This document shows positions 17,822 to 27,359 of a DNA stretch of 47,873 nt, in pieces. The notes below the pieces were generated by a model. The model did no database searches. It was not told where the DNA came from and saw nothing but the letters and a program-made list of their open reading frames with translations. Within the stretch, counting starts at the first letter, position 1, and the number at the start of each line of letters is the position of its first letter. The DNA comes from Candidatus Photodesmus blepharonis (GTDB lineage Bacteria; Pseudomonadota; Gammaproteobacteria; Enterobacterales; Vibrionaceae): assembly GCF_000731795.2 (NCBI RefSeq), contig NZ_JGVK01000029.1, positions 1-47,873 on the forward strand. Direction: 5' to 3'. The translations under genes were made by a program, and so were the position numbers.

Positions 17822-18143
17822 TGTTCATTTTATTTACGCAATTTGCATACTATTTCTCTTCAATATCTAACCTAATTAAAGTACCTTCTTTTAAACATGC
17901 AGTTGCTATCAATTATGATTTTTAGTATTCCCTAACCTAATAAAAACTCAGATTATACTGCAAAATATCATTGGATATATCCATCTAATGATAACTTTGT
18001 ATTACTAAACATCAGTAAGTATCAAAAATACTAATTCAGCTCCTAAAATCACCTGAAACTTATCGATATAAACACTTTTATTTGACTCAATCAGTATCTA
18101 AAATGTCAAGTCGAAGCTCATCTTAATAATACTTAGGAAAAAT
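17822..18143. other. Non-coding gap before the LPS core locus
   Basis: This 322-base AT-rich stretch holds no recognisable gene. It has an inverted repeat at 17967-17992: ATCATT and AATGAT flank the palindrome GGATATATCC. It must include the promoter of the glycosyltransferase-deacetylase gene, but no convincing -35/-10 pair was identified. An AGGA block at the right end is the ribosome-binding site of the next gene. Confidence 0.4.
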
Positions 18144-19904
18144 ATGAATATACTGATGGCTTTATCCCAACTAGAAATTACTGGAGCTGAAGTTTATGCG
18201 ACGACTGTTGGCGATAAGTTAATTTCTCATGGATACAATGTTTACTATGTATCTGATACATTAACTAGAACACATAGAGGAACATTTTACAAACTACATT
18301 TCAATAAACGTAGTATACTTCGTCGCTTTTGGCATGTGGGATATTTGCTCTATTTGATTAAAAAGAATAAGATTCAGTTAGTACACGCACATTCTCGCTC
18401 TTCAAGATGGAGTTGTTATTTTGCGTGCAAAATAACTGGCATTGCCATGGTGACAAGCATACATGGTCGTCAATCAGTACACACATCAAGCAAAAAAGTT
18501 CATGCAATGGGTGATAAAGTGCTTCCAGTCTGCGAAGAAGTCTACAAGCAACTCATTCATGATTTTAAAGTTCCTACTGATATTATCAGCATAAATCGCA
18601 ATGGTGTTAGAACAGAAGACTTTTTTTGGCATGCTGCTCCAACTAATGATAAACCCGTTATCAGTATTATTGGAAGATTAACTGGTCCTAAAGGTGAGCT
18701 TTGCTACAAACTTCTTGATGAGTGCTTAGATTTTGATAAATACTATGTCCAAGTAATTTCAGCTTCGAAAATAGATCCTTCTTTTGACAAATTCTCATCT
18801 CAAGTAAACTTTTTTGGACACTCTCAAAATATAACTGAAATACTCACTCAATCAGATTTAGTGATCGGTGCAGGCCGAGTTGCGATGGAATCTCTTCTAT
18901 GCGGAAGACCAACTTTCGCGATTGGTGAAGCTGGCGCGATCGGAATTATTAATCAAAATAATATTTCTCAAGCAATAGCTACCAATTTTGGCGATACAGG
19001 TTCAAAAGAACTTGATATTGATTTTTTGAAAATTAAATCAGAAGTAGAAAAAGGATTAAAAAATAAATATTGCTCAAAGCAAGTTACCAATATAGTTAGA
19101 CAAAACTACGATCTAAACAAAATAGTTGATCAGTTAGAAAACATTTATCAGACTACCTATGTTGAAAAATTTCTTAAAAAAATACCGATTATCATGTATC
19201 ATCGCTTCATTCAAAATGATAGCGAGAAAGGAGTACATGGCACATATCTTCATGTTGAAATGCTTGAAAAGCATTTCAAGTTATTGAAAAGGATGAAGTT
19301 TGAAACACTAACATTTGAAGATTTAGCGAATAAAGAAAAAATTTTTCGACTTGAACTTAAAAAACGTTACATCATAATTACAGCTGATGACGGCTACGAG
19401 GATAACTACTACTTATTATTACCGCTTCTCAAAAAATATAACTTTAAGGCTGTAGTATACGCTGTCACCAAAGAAAACTTTAATCGCTGGGATGTTGAAG
19501 TCAAAACTAATCCCGATATTCTAATACCACTAATGACACTAGAGCAGATTAAAACAATTTCAGATTCAGGTCATGTCGAAATTGGTGGTCATACTTTAAC
19601 CCATCCTCGTTTAAACACTTTGACTTTTGAAGAACAAAAAATGGAAATAGAGAAGAATAAAATATATTTAGAGAAATTGCTTGGTAGGAAGCTAATCTCT
19701 TTTGCCTACCCTTATGGGGAATACAATCAAGATTCAAAAGATATAGCAAAAAAAGTTGGTTATCAGTATGCAGTTGCAACTAATGGGAAACAATTGGACA
19801 CACATAGCGATCTCTATCAAATTTCTCGAATAGCCATTTTTCCAAGAACTAGTGTCTTTGGATTGTGGAGAAAAATTTTCTGTACTCGCTTTCTTAAAAA
19901 ATAG
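18144..19904 (+). CDS. Glycosyltransferase (GT4-like) fused to polysaccharide deacetylase (NodB)
   Basis: This 586-residue protein has two enzymatic parts. Residues about 1-340 look like a GT4/GT-B glycosyltransferase. It starts NILMALSQLEITGAEVYATT, has an acceptor-side DKVLPVCEEVYKQL, and an NDP-sugar-binding half with VISIIGRLTGPKG, SDLVIGAGRVAMESLLCG and GEAGAIG. Residues about 345-586 are a NodB-type polysaccharide deacetylase. They begin PIIMYHRF, carry the metal/catalytic motif ITADDGYEDN (Asp415, Asp416), the zinc ligands HTLTHP (His483, His487) and FAYPYGEYN. It probably adds a sugar to LPS core or O-antigen and deacetylates it or a neighbour, but the substrate is unknown. Its place at the head of waaL-waaF-waaA supports a role in LPS core building. 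ATG 18144 has AGGA upstream. No membrane segment or signal peptide is seen. Confidence 0.88.
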   Translation: MNILMALSQLEITGAEVYATTVGDKLISHGYNVYYVSDTLTRTHRGTFYKLHFNKRSILRRFWHVGYLLYLIKKNKIQLVHAHSRSSRWSCYFACKITGIAMVTSIHGRQSVHTSSKKVHAMGDKVLPVCEEVYKQLIHDFKVPTDIISINRNGVRTEDFFWHAAPTNDKPVISIIGRLTGPKGELCYKLLDECLDFDKYYVQVISASKIDPSFDKFSSQVNFFGHSQNITEILTQSDLVIGAGRVAMESLLCGRPTFAIGEAGAIGIINQNNISQAIATNFGDTGSKELDIDFLKIKSEVEKGLKNKYCSKQVTNIVRQNYDLNKIVDQLENIYQTTYVEKFLKKIPIIMYHRFIQNDSEKGVHGTYLHVEMLEKHFKLLKRMKFETLTFEDLANKEKIFRLELKKRYIIITADDGYEDNYYLLLPLLKKYNFKAVVYAVTKENFNRWDVEVKTNPDILIPLMTLEQIKTISDSGHVEIGGHTLTHPRLNTLTFEEQKMEIEKNKIYLEKLLGRKLISFAYPYGEYNQDSKDIAKKVGYQYAVATNGKQLDTHSDLYQISRIAIFPRTSVFGLWRKIFCTRFLKK

Positions 19905-20041
19905 GATAGTATCTAGAAGCACTTAATATCAGCTAAGCTAATTCGATTCTTTCTAGAAAGAAAAAACATAAGTGAAATTAAGTTAGCGATAACTTATAAA
20001 ATTCAGCCTTACCCCCTTGAGCTGATCAGGTGTAAAATACT

Positions 20042-21250
20042 ATGAACTCAAATTACATCAATAAAAATTTATTCACAACTGCATTATTTTTAGTACCTTT
20101 TTTTCTACTTTGGACAAAAAACTTTAGTGTAATTGTCATTGCAATACTTTCGGTATACTCCATATATTACTTAGTAAAAACTAAAATTCCACTTAAAATT
20201 AATGCATTTGATTATCTAGTAATGATGAGTCTAGGTATTTATTTGATTGTCAATATCCCAAATTTTATCATAGATACTGGCCAATTTAGGTACTTTCAAG
20301 GCGGTATCCGTTTAGCACTTTGCATACCCATATATCTATTTATCAAACATAATTTTAGTGAAAAAACCATACCAATTAAAGCTCTATCTTTAGGGGTAGT
20401 GTGGGGAGCGTTTGGTTCGTTTTTCATAGCTATTTATCAATATTTTCTACTTGGCCTAACCCGAGTTGATGGATGGTTATACAGTATTAATTTTGGCTAC
20501 TTATCTTGTTCTTTGGCATTTCTATCAGTGTGTTTGAGCCCCAGTAGTCCATATAAATGGTGGCTACGGATATCTTTTGTAGCTGCTTGTATTAGCACAT
20601 GTCTGACTTTTACACGGGGAGCTATCTTTGCTATTCCAATACTCATAATGTTTATCGCACTTTTAAACTGGAATTACCTATCTTTCAAAAAGGTAGTATC
20701 GGTCATTTTTACATTTTCTTTCCTTATGCTAATCAGTTGCTTTATTTCTTCCAATTTCAAAGAACGTATTAATTTTACTATCAAAGAGTTTGCGGCCATT
20801 GCCTCTGGCAATATTAACTACTCAGTATCTTCTGGGGGACGCATACAACTTTGGGAAGCAGCATCAAAAGCTTTCATACAAAGTCCACTTATCGGTTTGA
20901 CATACCCAGAACGTGAAGCGTTAAATAAAAAACTTTCTGAACAAGAAGAAACCACAAGATCCAATCTTGATATTAAACGCGGACATGCACACAGCCAATA
21001 TTTTGAAATGCTAGCCAGCAATGGACTTCTAGGAATAATAGGGTTAATTGGAACATTATTTTTACCATTGACTATTTTTTCTCGCAATTATTTACGAACA
21101 CGAAGTATTACTGCCCTCAGTGCTGCAACTTTCGTAGCCGGATTCACCATTTATTCCCTTACAGAAGTACTGTTGCAAGCAAACCTAATCAGCGCTTTCT
21201 ATGGTTTTATGCTAGCAACTTTCTTCGCTTTAATACAAATTGAAAGATAG
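20042..21250 (+). CDS. waaL: O-antigen ligase family membrane protein (WaaL-like)
   Basis: WaaL transfers undecaprenyl-linked O-antigen to the lipid A core on the periplasmic face of the inner membrane. The 402-residue protein is strongly hydrophobic, with about ten or more transmembrane segments. It carries the large periplasmic loop typical of Wzy_C ligases: FTRGAIFAIPILIMFIALL, then SGGRIQLWEAASKAFIQSPL and GHAHSQYFEMLASNGLLGII. The H-x-H-S-Q-Y-x-E-x-L motif is shared by O-antigen ligases and polymerases. An ABC O-antigen exporter in the same window and the waaF/waaA neighbours favour ligase over polymerase. There is a 13-base gap to waaF. Confidence 0.85.
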   Translation: MNSNYINKNLFTTALFLVPFFLLWTKNFSVIVIAILSVYSIYYLVKTKIPLKINAFDYLVMMSLGIYLIVNIPNFIIDTGQFRYFQGGIRLALCIPIYLFIKHNFSEKTIPIKALSLGVVWGAFGSFFIAIYQYFLLGLTRVDGWLYSINFGYLSCSLAFLSVCLSPSSPYKWWLRISFVAACISTCLTFTRGAIFAIPILIMFIALLNWNYLSFKKVVSVIFTFSFLMLISCFISSNFKERINFTIKEFAAIASGNINYSVSSGGRIQLWEAASKAFIQSPLIGLTYPEREALNKKLSEQEETTRSNLDIKRGHAHSQYFEMLASNGLLGIIGLIGTLFLPLTIFSRNYLRTRSITALSAATFVAGFTIYSLTEVLLQANLISAFYGFMLATFFALIQIER

Positions 21251-21263
21251 CATTATCAGATAG

Positions 21264-22295
21264 ATGAAAATACTTATCGTAGGACCATCATGGATCGGAG
21301 ATATGGTGATGGCACAAAGTTTGTACTCGACTTTAAAGCAGCTTTATCCTAATGCTAAACTAGATGTACTCGCCCCATCTTGGAGCAGGTCCGTTTTAGA
21401 AAGAATGCCAGAAATTCATCAAATCATTAAAATGCCAATGGATCATAGTGAACTTAATATTCGCGACCGCTGGAGGCTAGGACGCCAACTTGCCCAAAAT
21501 GGGTATACGCACACTTACGTACTCCCTAATTCTGCTAAATCAGCGCTTATTCCATTATTCGCTGGCATTAAGCAACGAATAGGTTGGAGAGGAGAATGGC
21601 GTTATGGTTTGTTAAACGACTTAAGAATAAATAAACATCTGTTTCAGCATATGGTCGAAAGGTATGTAACCCTAGCCTACAAACAAGATACAACTAAAAA
21701 TAATATTACGCTAAAGAAATGTCCTCAACCTGCTTTAACCGTTAATAAAATTGCCCAAAAACAAGCTATGGCACGATTACATTTAAATCCATATGAAAAA
21801 CCAGTTATTGGATTATGTCCTGGATCTGCGTTTGGTCCGGCAAAAAAATGGCCTAAAACTTACTATGCTGAAGTTAGCCGATATGCTATCATGAGTGGGT
21901 TTCAAATTTGGTTATTTGGTTCAAAAAAAGATAAGAATACCTGCCAACAAATTAAGCATACCCTCTCTAGAGAACAACAGAGTACATGTCGGAATCTAGC
22001 TGGAAAAACAAGTCTAACTGAAGCTATTGATTTACTTGCAGTTTGCCATACAGTCATTAGCAACGACTCTGGTCTTATGCACGTCTCTGCTGCTGTTGAC
22101 TGTAACATCATAGGAATTTATGGTTCAAGCTCGCCACAATATACACCTCCTCTAACAAAAAAAATGAAAACGGTACATATTAACATTGATTGTCAACCAT
22201 GTTTCAAACGTATATGTCCTTTGAACCATCTAAACTGTTTGAATAAACTTACACCGAATATTGTAATTGACGTACTTAAATCATTTATTAAATAA
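21264..22295 (+). CDS. waaF: ADP-heptose:LPS heptosyltransferase II (WaaF)
   Basis: WaaF adds the second L-glycero-D-manno-heptose to the inner core of LPS, using ADP-heptose, on the cytoplasmic side. The 343-residue GT9 protein begins MKILIVGPSWIGDMVMAQSL, diagnostic for WaaF. It has the nucleotide-sugar segment PVIGLCPGSAFGPAKKWP, the GSKKDK loop, the NLAGKTSLTEAIDLLAVC stretch, and the conserved SNDSGLMHVSAAVD near the C-terminus. It is directly after waaL and co-directional. No damage is seen. Confidence 0.94.
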   Translation: MKILIVGPSWIGDMVMAQSLYSTLKQLYPNAKLDVLAPSWSRSVLERMPEIHQIIKMPMDHSELNIRDRWRLGRQLAQNGYTHTYVLPNSAKSALIPLFAGIKQRIGWRGEWRYGLLNDLRINKHLFQHMVERYVTLAYKQDTTKNNITLKKCPQPALTVNKIAQKQAMARLHLNPYEKPVIGLCPGSAFGPAKKWPKTYYAEVSRYAIMSGFQIWLFGSKKDKNTCQQIKHTLSREQQSTCRNLAGKTSLTEAIDLLAVCHTVISNDSGLMHVSAAVDCNIIGIYGSSSPQYTPPLTKKMKTVHINIDCQPCFKRICPLNHLNCLNKLTPNIVIDVLKSFIK

Positions 22296-22638
22296 ATGTA
22301 AGGTTCCTTTGGTCCAAATACAACGTACATTATAATTAGAAAAGTTTCTATTATGGTTCTTCTTTAACTTTGGTTAAAACTTTCAGTTATATTCATCTAC
22401 CACTTTAAGTAAAGCAATCTTTGTGTTAACTTCCGCGAAGCATTCCTCATCCTAATTAAACATCTAGACGCACTCGGCCTACTACTGAGTCATCTGTTGT
22501 GTTGTAAGTTACATCTATCTTGAAAAAAAGAAAAAGTGATTCCGAAATTCTAACTATACATCTAAACTTAGGTATCTATTTCGACATACAAAAAACTTTT
22601 CCAAGTACGTAAATACTCTTATTTTATAAGGCCTTACT
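22296..22638. other. Non-coding gap between waaF and waaA
   Basis: 343 bases without an accepted gene. All six frames are broken by stops. The longest plus-strand run is about 45 codons around 22390-22525 (LDALGLLLSHLLCC), which I cannot assign to a family. It may be a decayed core-biosynthesis gene, or just a long leader for waaA; I see no promoter I trust. Confidence 0.4.
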
Positions 22639-23910
22639 GTGATAAGATTAATATATAACTTCATCTTAATTCTTGTTTTTCCTATTTTTTTTACTGTTTT
22701 ATATATAAAAAAAACAAAAAAATCATCAATCCGGAAACGTTGGAAAGAATATTTTGGTAATGTCCCAAGATTAAAGTATAAACAAAAACCAATATGGATA
22801 CATGCCTCATCTGTCGGCGAGGTCATCACGGCTTTCCCTATCATTAAATTCCTTAAGAAAAATTATCCGAATGAGAAAATACTAATTACAACAACAACGT
22901 CTACTGGGGCCGAACAGGTTAAAAAGTTCAGCTCATCAATCGAACACCGATATATGCCTATTGATTTTGTGTTTGCTGTTGAAAATTTTCTACAAACTAT
23001 TAAACCAAAAAAAATGCTAATAATGGAAACAGAACTTTGGCCGAATACGATTCGTGCTGTTAATAAAGCCGGTATTCCTATAATTATAGTAAATGCGCGC
23101 TTATCTAAACATTCAATGCAACGGTATAAGAAAGTAAATAATCTATTTCATTTTTTTGCTAAAAACATTAATCACTTTCTTTGTCAATACCAAACTGATG
23201 CAGAAAATTTTATTACGTTAGGAATCCCTCGCAATAAAATCTTTGTAACTGGATCAATAAAGTTTGATTTACATATTGACCACCATATTTTAAACAAAGG
23301 AAAACAATTACGTAGTCAACTTGGAAGTGATCGTCCTATTTGGGTTGCAGTAAGTACTCATCATGGAGAAGAACGTCAAATTCTTGTTGCTCATTATCAA
23401 CTCCTATCCGATCTTCCAAATAGTTTACTCATCATCGCACCTAGACATCCAGAAAGATTCAATGCTGTAGCCAAGCTGTGTGAAGAAAAAGCATTTAAAT
23501 ATTCTAGACGAAGTAAAAATAAACAACCAACGAATAAAGAACATATTTATATAGCGGACACTATGGGTGAAATGCTAACCATTATAGGGGCAGCGGACAT
23601 ATGCTTTATGGGAGGAAGCCTGATAGAAGGCAAAATCGGTGGACACAATGTTCTAGAACCTGCAGCGCTCGCGAAGCCTATTTTAACAGGACCAAATTAC
23701 TTTAATTTTTCAACGATTGTGCATAAATTACAAAAACACGGAGCTATTCAAATCATTTATAACCCAACGGAACTAGCCAACGCCTTAAAAAAACTCTTTA
23801 AATTTCCAAATAAAATCGATCGCATGGGAAATAACGCGGTAGCGGTGATGAAAATGAATCAAGGCGCTACAGGCAAGACCATAGATTTCATCCAAAATGA
23901 CGTAAAATAG
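22639..23910 (+). CDS. waaA: 3-deoxy-D-manno-octulosonic acid (Kdo) transferase WaaA
   Basis: WaaA transfers Kdo from CMP-Kdo to lipid IVA, the first core sugar step, at the inner face of the cytoplasmic membrane. The 423-residue protein starts at GTG 22639 with an N-terminal membrane anchor (about residues 5-22). It has RKRWKEYFG, then WIHASSVGEV with the catalytic glutamate (Glu61), and FPIIKFLKKNYP. The C-terminal half has MLIMETELWPN, APRHPERFNAVAKLC, DTMGEMLTIIGAADICFMGG and GGHNVLEPAALAKPILTGP, the CMP-Kdo-binding GT-B part. Like other Vibrio WaaA proteins it is encoded among core genes. Confidence 0.94.
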   Translation: MIRLIYNFILILVFPIFFTVLYIKKTKKSSIRKRWKEYFGNVPRLKYKQKPIWIHASSVGEVITAFPIIKFLKKNYPNEKILITTTTSTGAEQVKKFSSSIEHRYMPIDFVFAVENFLQTIKPKKMLIMETELWPNTIRAVNKAGIPIIIVNARLSKHSMQRYKKVNNLFHFFAKNINHFLCQYQTDAENFITLGIPRNKIFVTGSIKFDLHIDHHILNKGKQLRSQLGSDRPIWVAVSTHHGEERQILVAHYQLLSDLPNSLLIIAPRHPERFNAVAKLCEEKAFKYSRRSKNKQPTNKEHIYIADTMGEMLTIIGAADICFMGGSLIEGKIGGHNVLEPAALAKPILTGPNYFNFSTIVHKLQKHGAIQIIYNPTELANALKKLFKFPNKIDRMGNNAVAVMKMNQGATGKTIDFIQNDVK

Positions 23911-24333
23911 GAGAAGTCTTTTATTACTCTACAGTAATAAAGCACAATTAAAAACCAAGTAGTTTCCCTAAATATGTCATTATTAAGTTATGACAGACGA
24001 TCTGTAGCATAACGTCTGAGATTGCAAAAATATACTTTGATTCAGAGTATACTATGCGAAGACGTACTACAGCAGAAAAACGAATATCATTACGTCTATA
24101 AAAAATGTGTACCTACTGAGTAATAGCACTCATTTTACATCCTCATCAACAGTTTCAAACTTAGTTTAAATCACGCCACTCAATGAATACTGATTGATTA
24201 AGAAGTTTCATCAAATTGAAAGTAAATCTTCCAGCAAGTTTTTGAAACGCCCATTGTCAACTAAAAACAAGACGCTCTAAGCATTTTAAAAAACCAACAT
24301 ATATGTGAAAATAAAGTAATCAAATCCACAAAA
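23911..24333. other. Non-coding gap between waaA and pgi
   Basis: 423 bases between convergent genes. It contains the waaA hairpin and a small CAGACG...CGTCTG inverted repeat near 23995-24020. All frames are interrupted and nothing was recognised. The size is large for two convergent 3' ends and suggests a deleted or fully decayed gene. Confidence 0.4.
23918..23942 (+). terminator. Possible hairpin after waaA
   Basis: TTTATTAC (23920-23927) and GTAATAAA (23934-23941) form an eight-base-pair stem with a TCTACA loop just after the waaA stop. No T-run follows, so termination strength is doubtful. Confidence 0.35.
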
Positions 24334-26007
24334 TTACGATCTAAACTCTTTAAACATATTAATTAAACCGTTAGTAGAACTATCATGTAAACAACTCTCT
24401 GCATCTTCAAAAAGCTCTGGTAAAATACGATCTGCAATTTGCTTACCAAGCTCAACACCCCATTGATCAAAACTGAAAATATTCCAAATAACGCCCTGAA
24501 CGAAAATCTTATGTTCATACATTGCAATTAAACTGCCTAGAATTCGAGGAGTAATTTGTTTAACCAAAATAGAATTTGTCGGACGATTACCTTGAAATAC
24601 CTTAAAAGGAACTAATGCTTTTATTTCCTCAGTATTGGCATTTATTCCAATTTTTTCAAACTCTTCTTTCACTTCCTCTTCAGATTTGCCAAATGCTAAT
24701 GCTGCAGTTTGCGCAAAAAAGTTAGACATAAGCTTTTGATGATGATCACCTAGAGGATTATGACTAATAGCAGGTGCGATAAAATCACATGGAATCAGTT
24801 TAGTGCCTTGATGAATAAGCTGGAAAAAAGCATGCTGACCATTAGTCCCTGGTTCACCCCAAATAACTGAACCGGTTTGATACGTAACAGCCTTACCGTT
24901 ACGATCTATATATTTACCATTTGATTCCATATTACCTTGCTGAAAATATGCAGCAAAACGGTGCATATATTGATCGTAAGGAAGAATCGCCTCTGATTCC
25001 GCACCATGGAAGTCGCTATACCACAGTCCAATAAGAGCGAGCACAACGGGAATATTTTTTTCAAATTCTGTTGAAACAAAATGATTATCCATTTCGTGAG
25101 CACCTTCCAATAACTCAACAAAATTTTCATAACCTATAGCCAGTGCGATAGATAAACCTACCGCAGACCATAGCGAATAACGCCCTCCTACCCAATCCCA
25201 GAACTCAAACATATTATCAGTATCTATACCAAACTCAGCTACTGCTTTTTTATTTGTAGAAATAGCCACGAAATGTTTCGCAATATCTAACTTACAGGCT
25301 GATTTAAGAAACCAATCCCGAGCGCTATAAGCATTTGTCATAGTTTCTTGAGTGCTAAATGTTTTAGATACAATCAAAAATAATGTTGTTTCTACATTTA
25401 ATTTTTTTAGAGTTTCTACAATACAAGTTCCATCTACATTAGAGACAAAGTGTAAGATTAAATGGTTTTTATATGGTGCCAATGCTTCGGTCACCATGCA
25501 AGGACCCAGATCGGAACCACCAATACCAATGTTTACTACATCAGTAATAGCTCTACCTGTGTAACCCTTCCACACACCGTTAATAATACAATCCGAGAAA
25601 AATTTCATTTTCTCTAACACCACATTTACAAGTTTCATAACATCCTTACCATTAACCATTATGGACTTATTACTGCGGTTACGTAGCGCTACATGCAGAA
25701 CAGCGCGATCTTCAGTGTGGTTAATTATTTCACCATTAAACATCGATTCAATAGCTATCTTCAACTCAGTTTCATTAGCTAAAGCTAACAAATTTTTAAT
25801 TGTATCTTCATTGACTAAATTTTTTGAGTAATCAACAAGAATATTTGAACCAAAACGGATCGATAGTTTATCAAAACGTTGAGAATCCAGGGAAAACAGG
25901 GTTTTCAGATCCATATTTTGAACTGCTTCAAAGTGTTCTTTTAAAGCTTGCCAAGCCTTTGTTTGTGTTGGATTAACATTTTTCAATATAATTCTACTCC
26001 AATCCAT
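24334..26007 (-). CDS. pgi: Glucose-6-phosphate isomerase
   Basis: Pgi interconverts glucose-6-phosphate and fructose-6-phosphate in the cytoplasm. The 557-residue protein has the family signatures [51 protein letters not shown] and [19 protein letters not shown]. Downstream are [20 protein letters not shown] with the catalytic glutamate/histidine region, and [13 protein letters not shown] near the C-terminus. It is slightly longer than the usual 549-550. It stands alone, on the strand opposite to waaA. It links glycolysis with the glycogen and nucleotide-sugar branches. Confidence 0.97.
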   Translation of the reverse strand: MDWSRIILKNVNPTQTKAWQALKEHFEAVQNMDLKTLFSLDSQRFDKLSIRFGSNILVDYSKNLVNEDTIKNLLALANETELKIAIESMFNGEIINHTEDRAVLHVALRNRSNKSIMVNGKDVMKLVNVVLEKMKFFSDCIINGVWKGYTGRAITDVVNIGIGGSDLGPCMVTEALAPYKNHLILHFVSNVDGTCIVETLKKLNVETTLFLIVSKTFSTQETMTNAYSARDWFLKSACKLDIAKHFVAISTNKKAVAEFGIDTDNMFEFWDWVGGRYSLWSAVGLSIALAIGYENFVELLEGAHEMDNHFVSTEFEKNIPVVLALIGLWYSDFHGAESEAILPYDQYMHRFAAYFQQGNMESNGKYIDRNGKAVTYQTGSVIWGEPGTNGQHAFFQLIHQGTKLIPCDFIAPAISHNPLGDHHQKLMSNFFAQTAALAFGKSEEEVKEEFEKIGINANTEEIKALVPFKVFQGNRPTNSILVKQITPRILGSLIAMYEHKIFVQGVIWNIFSFDQWGVELGKQIADRILPELFEDAESCLHDSSTNGLINMFKEFRS

Positions 26008-26255
26008 ATTATTGAAAATTCTAGTTTACAACGCATAACGCTTCTTACAATCGTTCTAAAAAATTGTCGACTAGCGAAATTCCACGTAGAGAATAACTAA
26101 CACGATACCTATACTGAACGCCTAAGACAGCTACTCATAAAAGCGAAAAGAGCTAAGACGAAAGAGCATGCAATAAATAACTGCACAGCGGTGATGAAAA
26201 AGAAGATCACGTACAAACGCTAACTTTTACAAAAAATAATGAAGCACTTTTAAGC

Positions 26256-27359
26256 CTATTCCTTACCAAGAAGAATATAACTCAGAATATCGCTGTTAAA
26301 TCGCATTGCCCAAGAGCACTTTTTCCTAAATTTAAATACTATATCCATATCATCCCGTACTCTGTTAAGAGAATTCAACAGTAGAGTATCAATTTCATTT
26401 AAGTTCCTATATATAAACAAACCATCATCATTAGCATGTAAGTCCATTTCTCCAAATTTAGATGAAAGAACAGGTAAAGCTAAGCACCTATACTCATAAT
26501 ATTTAATAGGATCTATAGATTCAGTTAAACTGTTAACTTTGAATGGAATCAATCCAAGATCTGCGCTTGCTGCTAACATCACAGCTTTTTCTCTTTTCAC
26601 TACACCATGAAAAATTACGTTTTTTGGCAGTTTTTTTGGAATTGTTGAATAACAGGGTCCAATGATATGAACCTTTGATAATGGATAAAGGTGGCAAATT
26701 TTTATTAAAGAATTCCAACAAAACCAGTGAGAAACCGCGCCAATATACACAAAATTAGGCTGTCTTTTTTTGTTTTCGCTAATTTGATTAGGAAGATCGT
26801 CCGATTTATAGCCATTAGGTATTTTTATACAAGAACGTACCCTAAGTTTAGCGTTCCTAAATAATGTCTCTGAACTTGCGATTACTAAATCGGCATTTCT
26901 CATTAATTCATCTAATTGGTTTTGCATGGATCTCTTGGAGATACCTGAATAGAAATTTGGGAAATTATCCATAAAATCAAAAACTAACCGTATATTAGGA
27001 TATCTTTTATAAAAAAAATTAACTAATTTAGATGGTTTGCCAGCAATTATTACTTCTGGTTCAAAATTTTTAATTTTATTGATTACCGCTTTCCATAACG
27101 CAAAATTGACAAAATTGCTTATCTTGAAAGGCTCAAAGGGTATAGCTTTAGGATTAATAACTAGAACACTTTTAAACGTAGGATCTTGAAACTTAACCTC
27201 GTTTTTTCTTAAAAAAAAATCATTGAACCTAACTATTCTCGTTGGATATGGCTCTACCCACAAAACACAATGCCCCATTTTAACTAACTCTAAAACAAAA
27301 AAATGGGGCCTCTGTGTATACGAGTTAATACTAATTGGCGAAAAGTAAACAATTCTCAA
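26256..27359 (-). CDS. Glycosyltransferase, TuaH/QRPHH-type, distal O-antigen gene
   Basis: This 367-residue protein resembles GT-B glycosyltransferases with an N-terminal QRPHF motif (TQRPHFFVLELVKMGHCVLW), as in TuaH-like enzymes. Other features are DLVIASSETLFRNAK, KIPNGYKSDDL, PNFVYIGAVSHWF and ADLGLIPFKVNSLTESIDPI followed by KYYEYRCLALPVLSS, the nucleotide-sugar-binding E-x7-E-like region. It starts with TTG at 27359, overlapping the TGA of the upstream transferase as TTGA. No better in-frame start keeps the N-terminal fold. It is the last gene of the rml-wzm-wzt operon and probably adds one sugar to the O-antigen. Donor and linkage cannot be read. Confidence 0.85.
   Translation of the reverse strand: MRIVYFSPISINSYTQRPHFFVLELVKMGHCVLWVEPYPTRIVRFNDFFLRKNEVKFQDPTFKSVLVINPKAIPFEPFKISNFVNFALWKAVINKIKNFEPEVIIAGKPSKLVNFFYKRYPNIRLVFDFMDNFPNFYSGISKRSMQNQLDELMRNADLVIASSETLFRNAKLRVRSCIKIPNGYKSDDLPNQISENKKRQPNFVYIGAVSHWFCWNSLIKICHLYPLSKVHIIGPCYSTIPKKLPKNVIFHGVVKREKAVMLAASADLGLIPFKVNSLTESIDPIKYYEYRCLALPVLSSKFGEMDLHANDDGLFIYRNLNEIDTLLLNSLNRVRDDMDIVFKFRKKCSWAMRFNSDILSYILLGKE

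Noticed and set aside
22554..22844. Minus-strand open frame overlapping waaA
   Set aside because: Most of it is antisense to the conserved WaaA N-terminus and it shows no recognisable motif.
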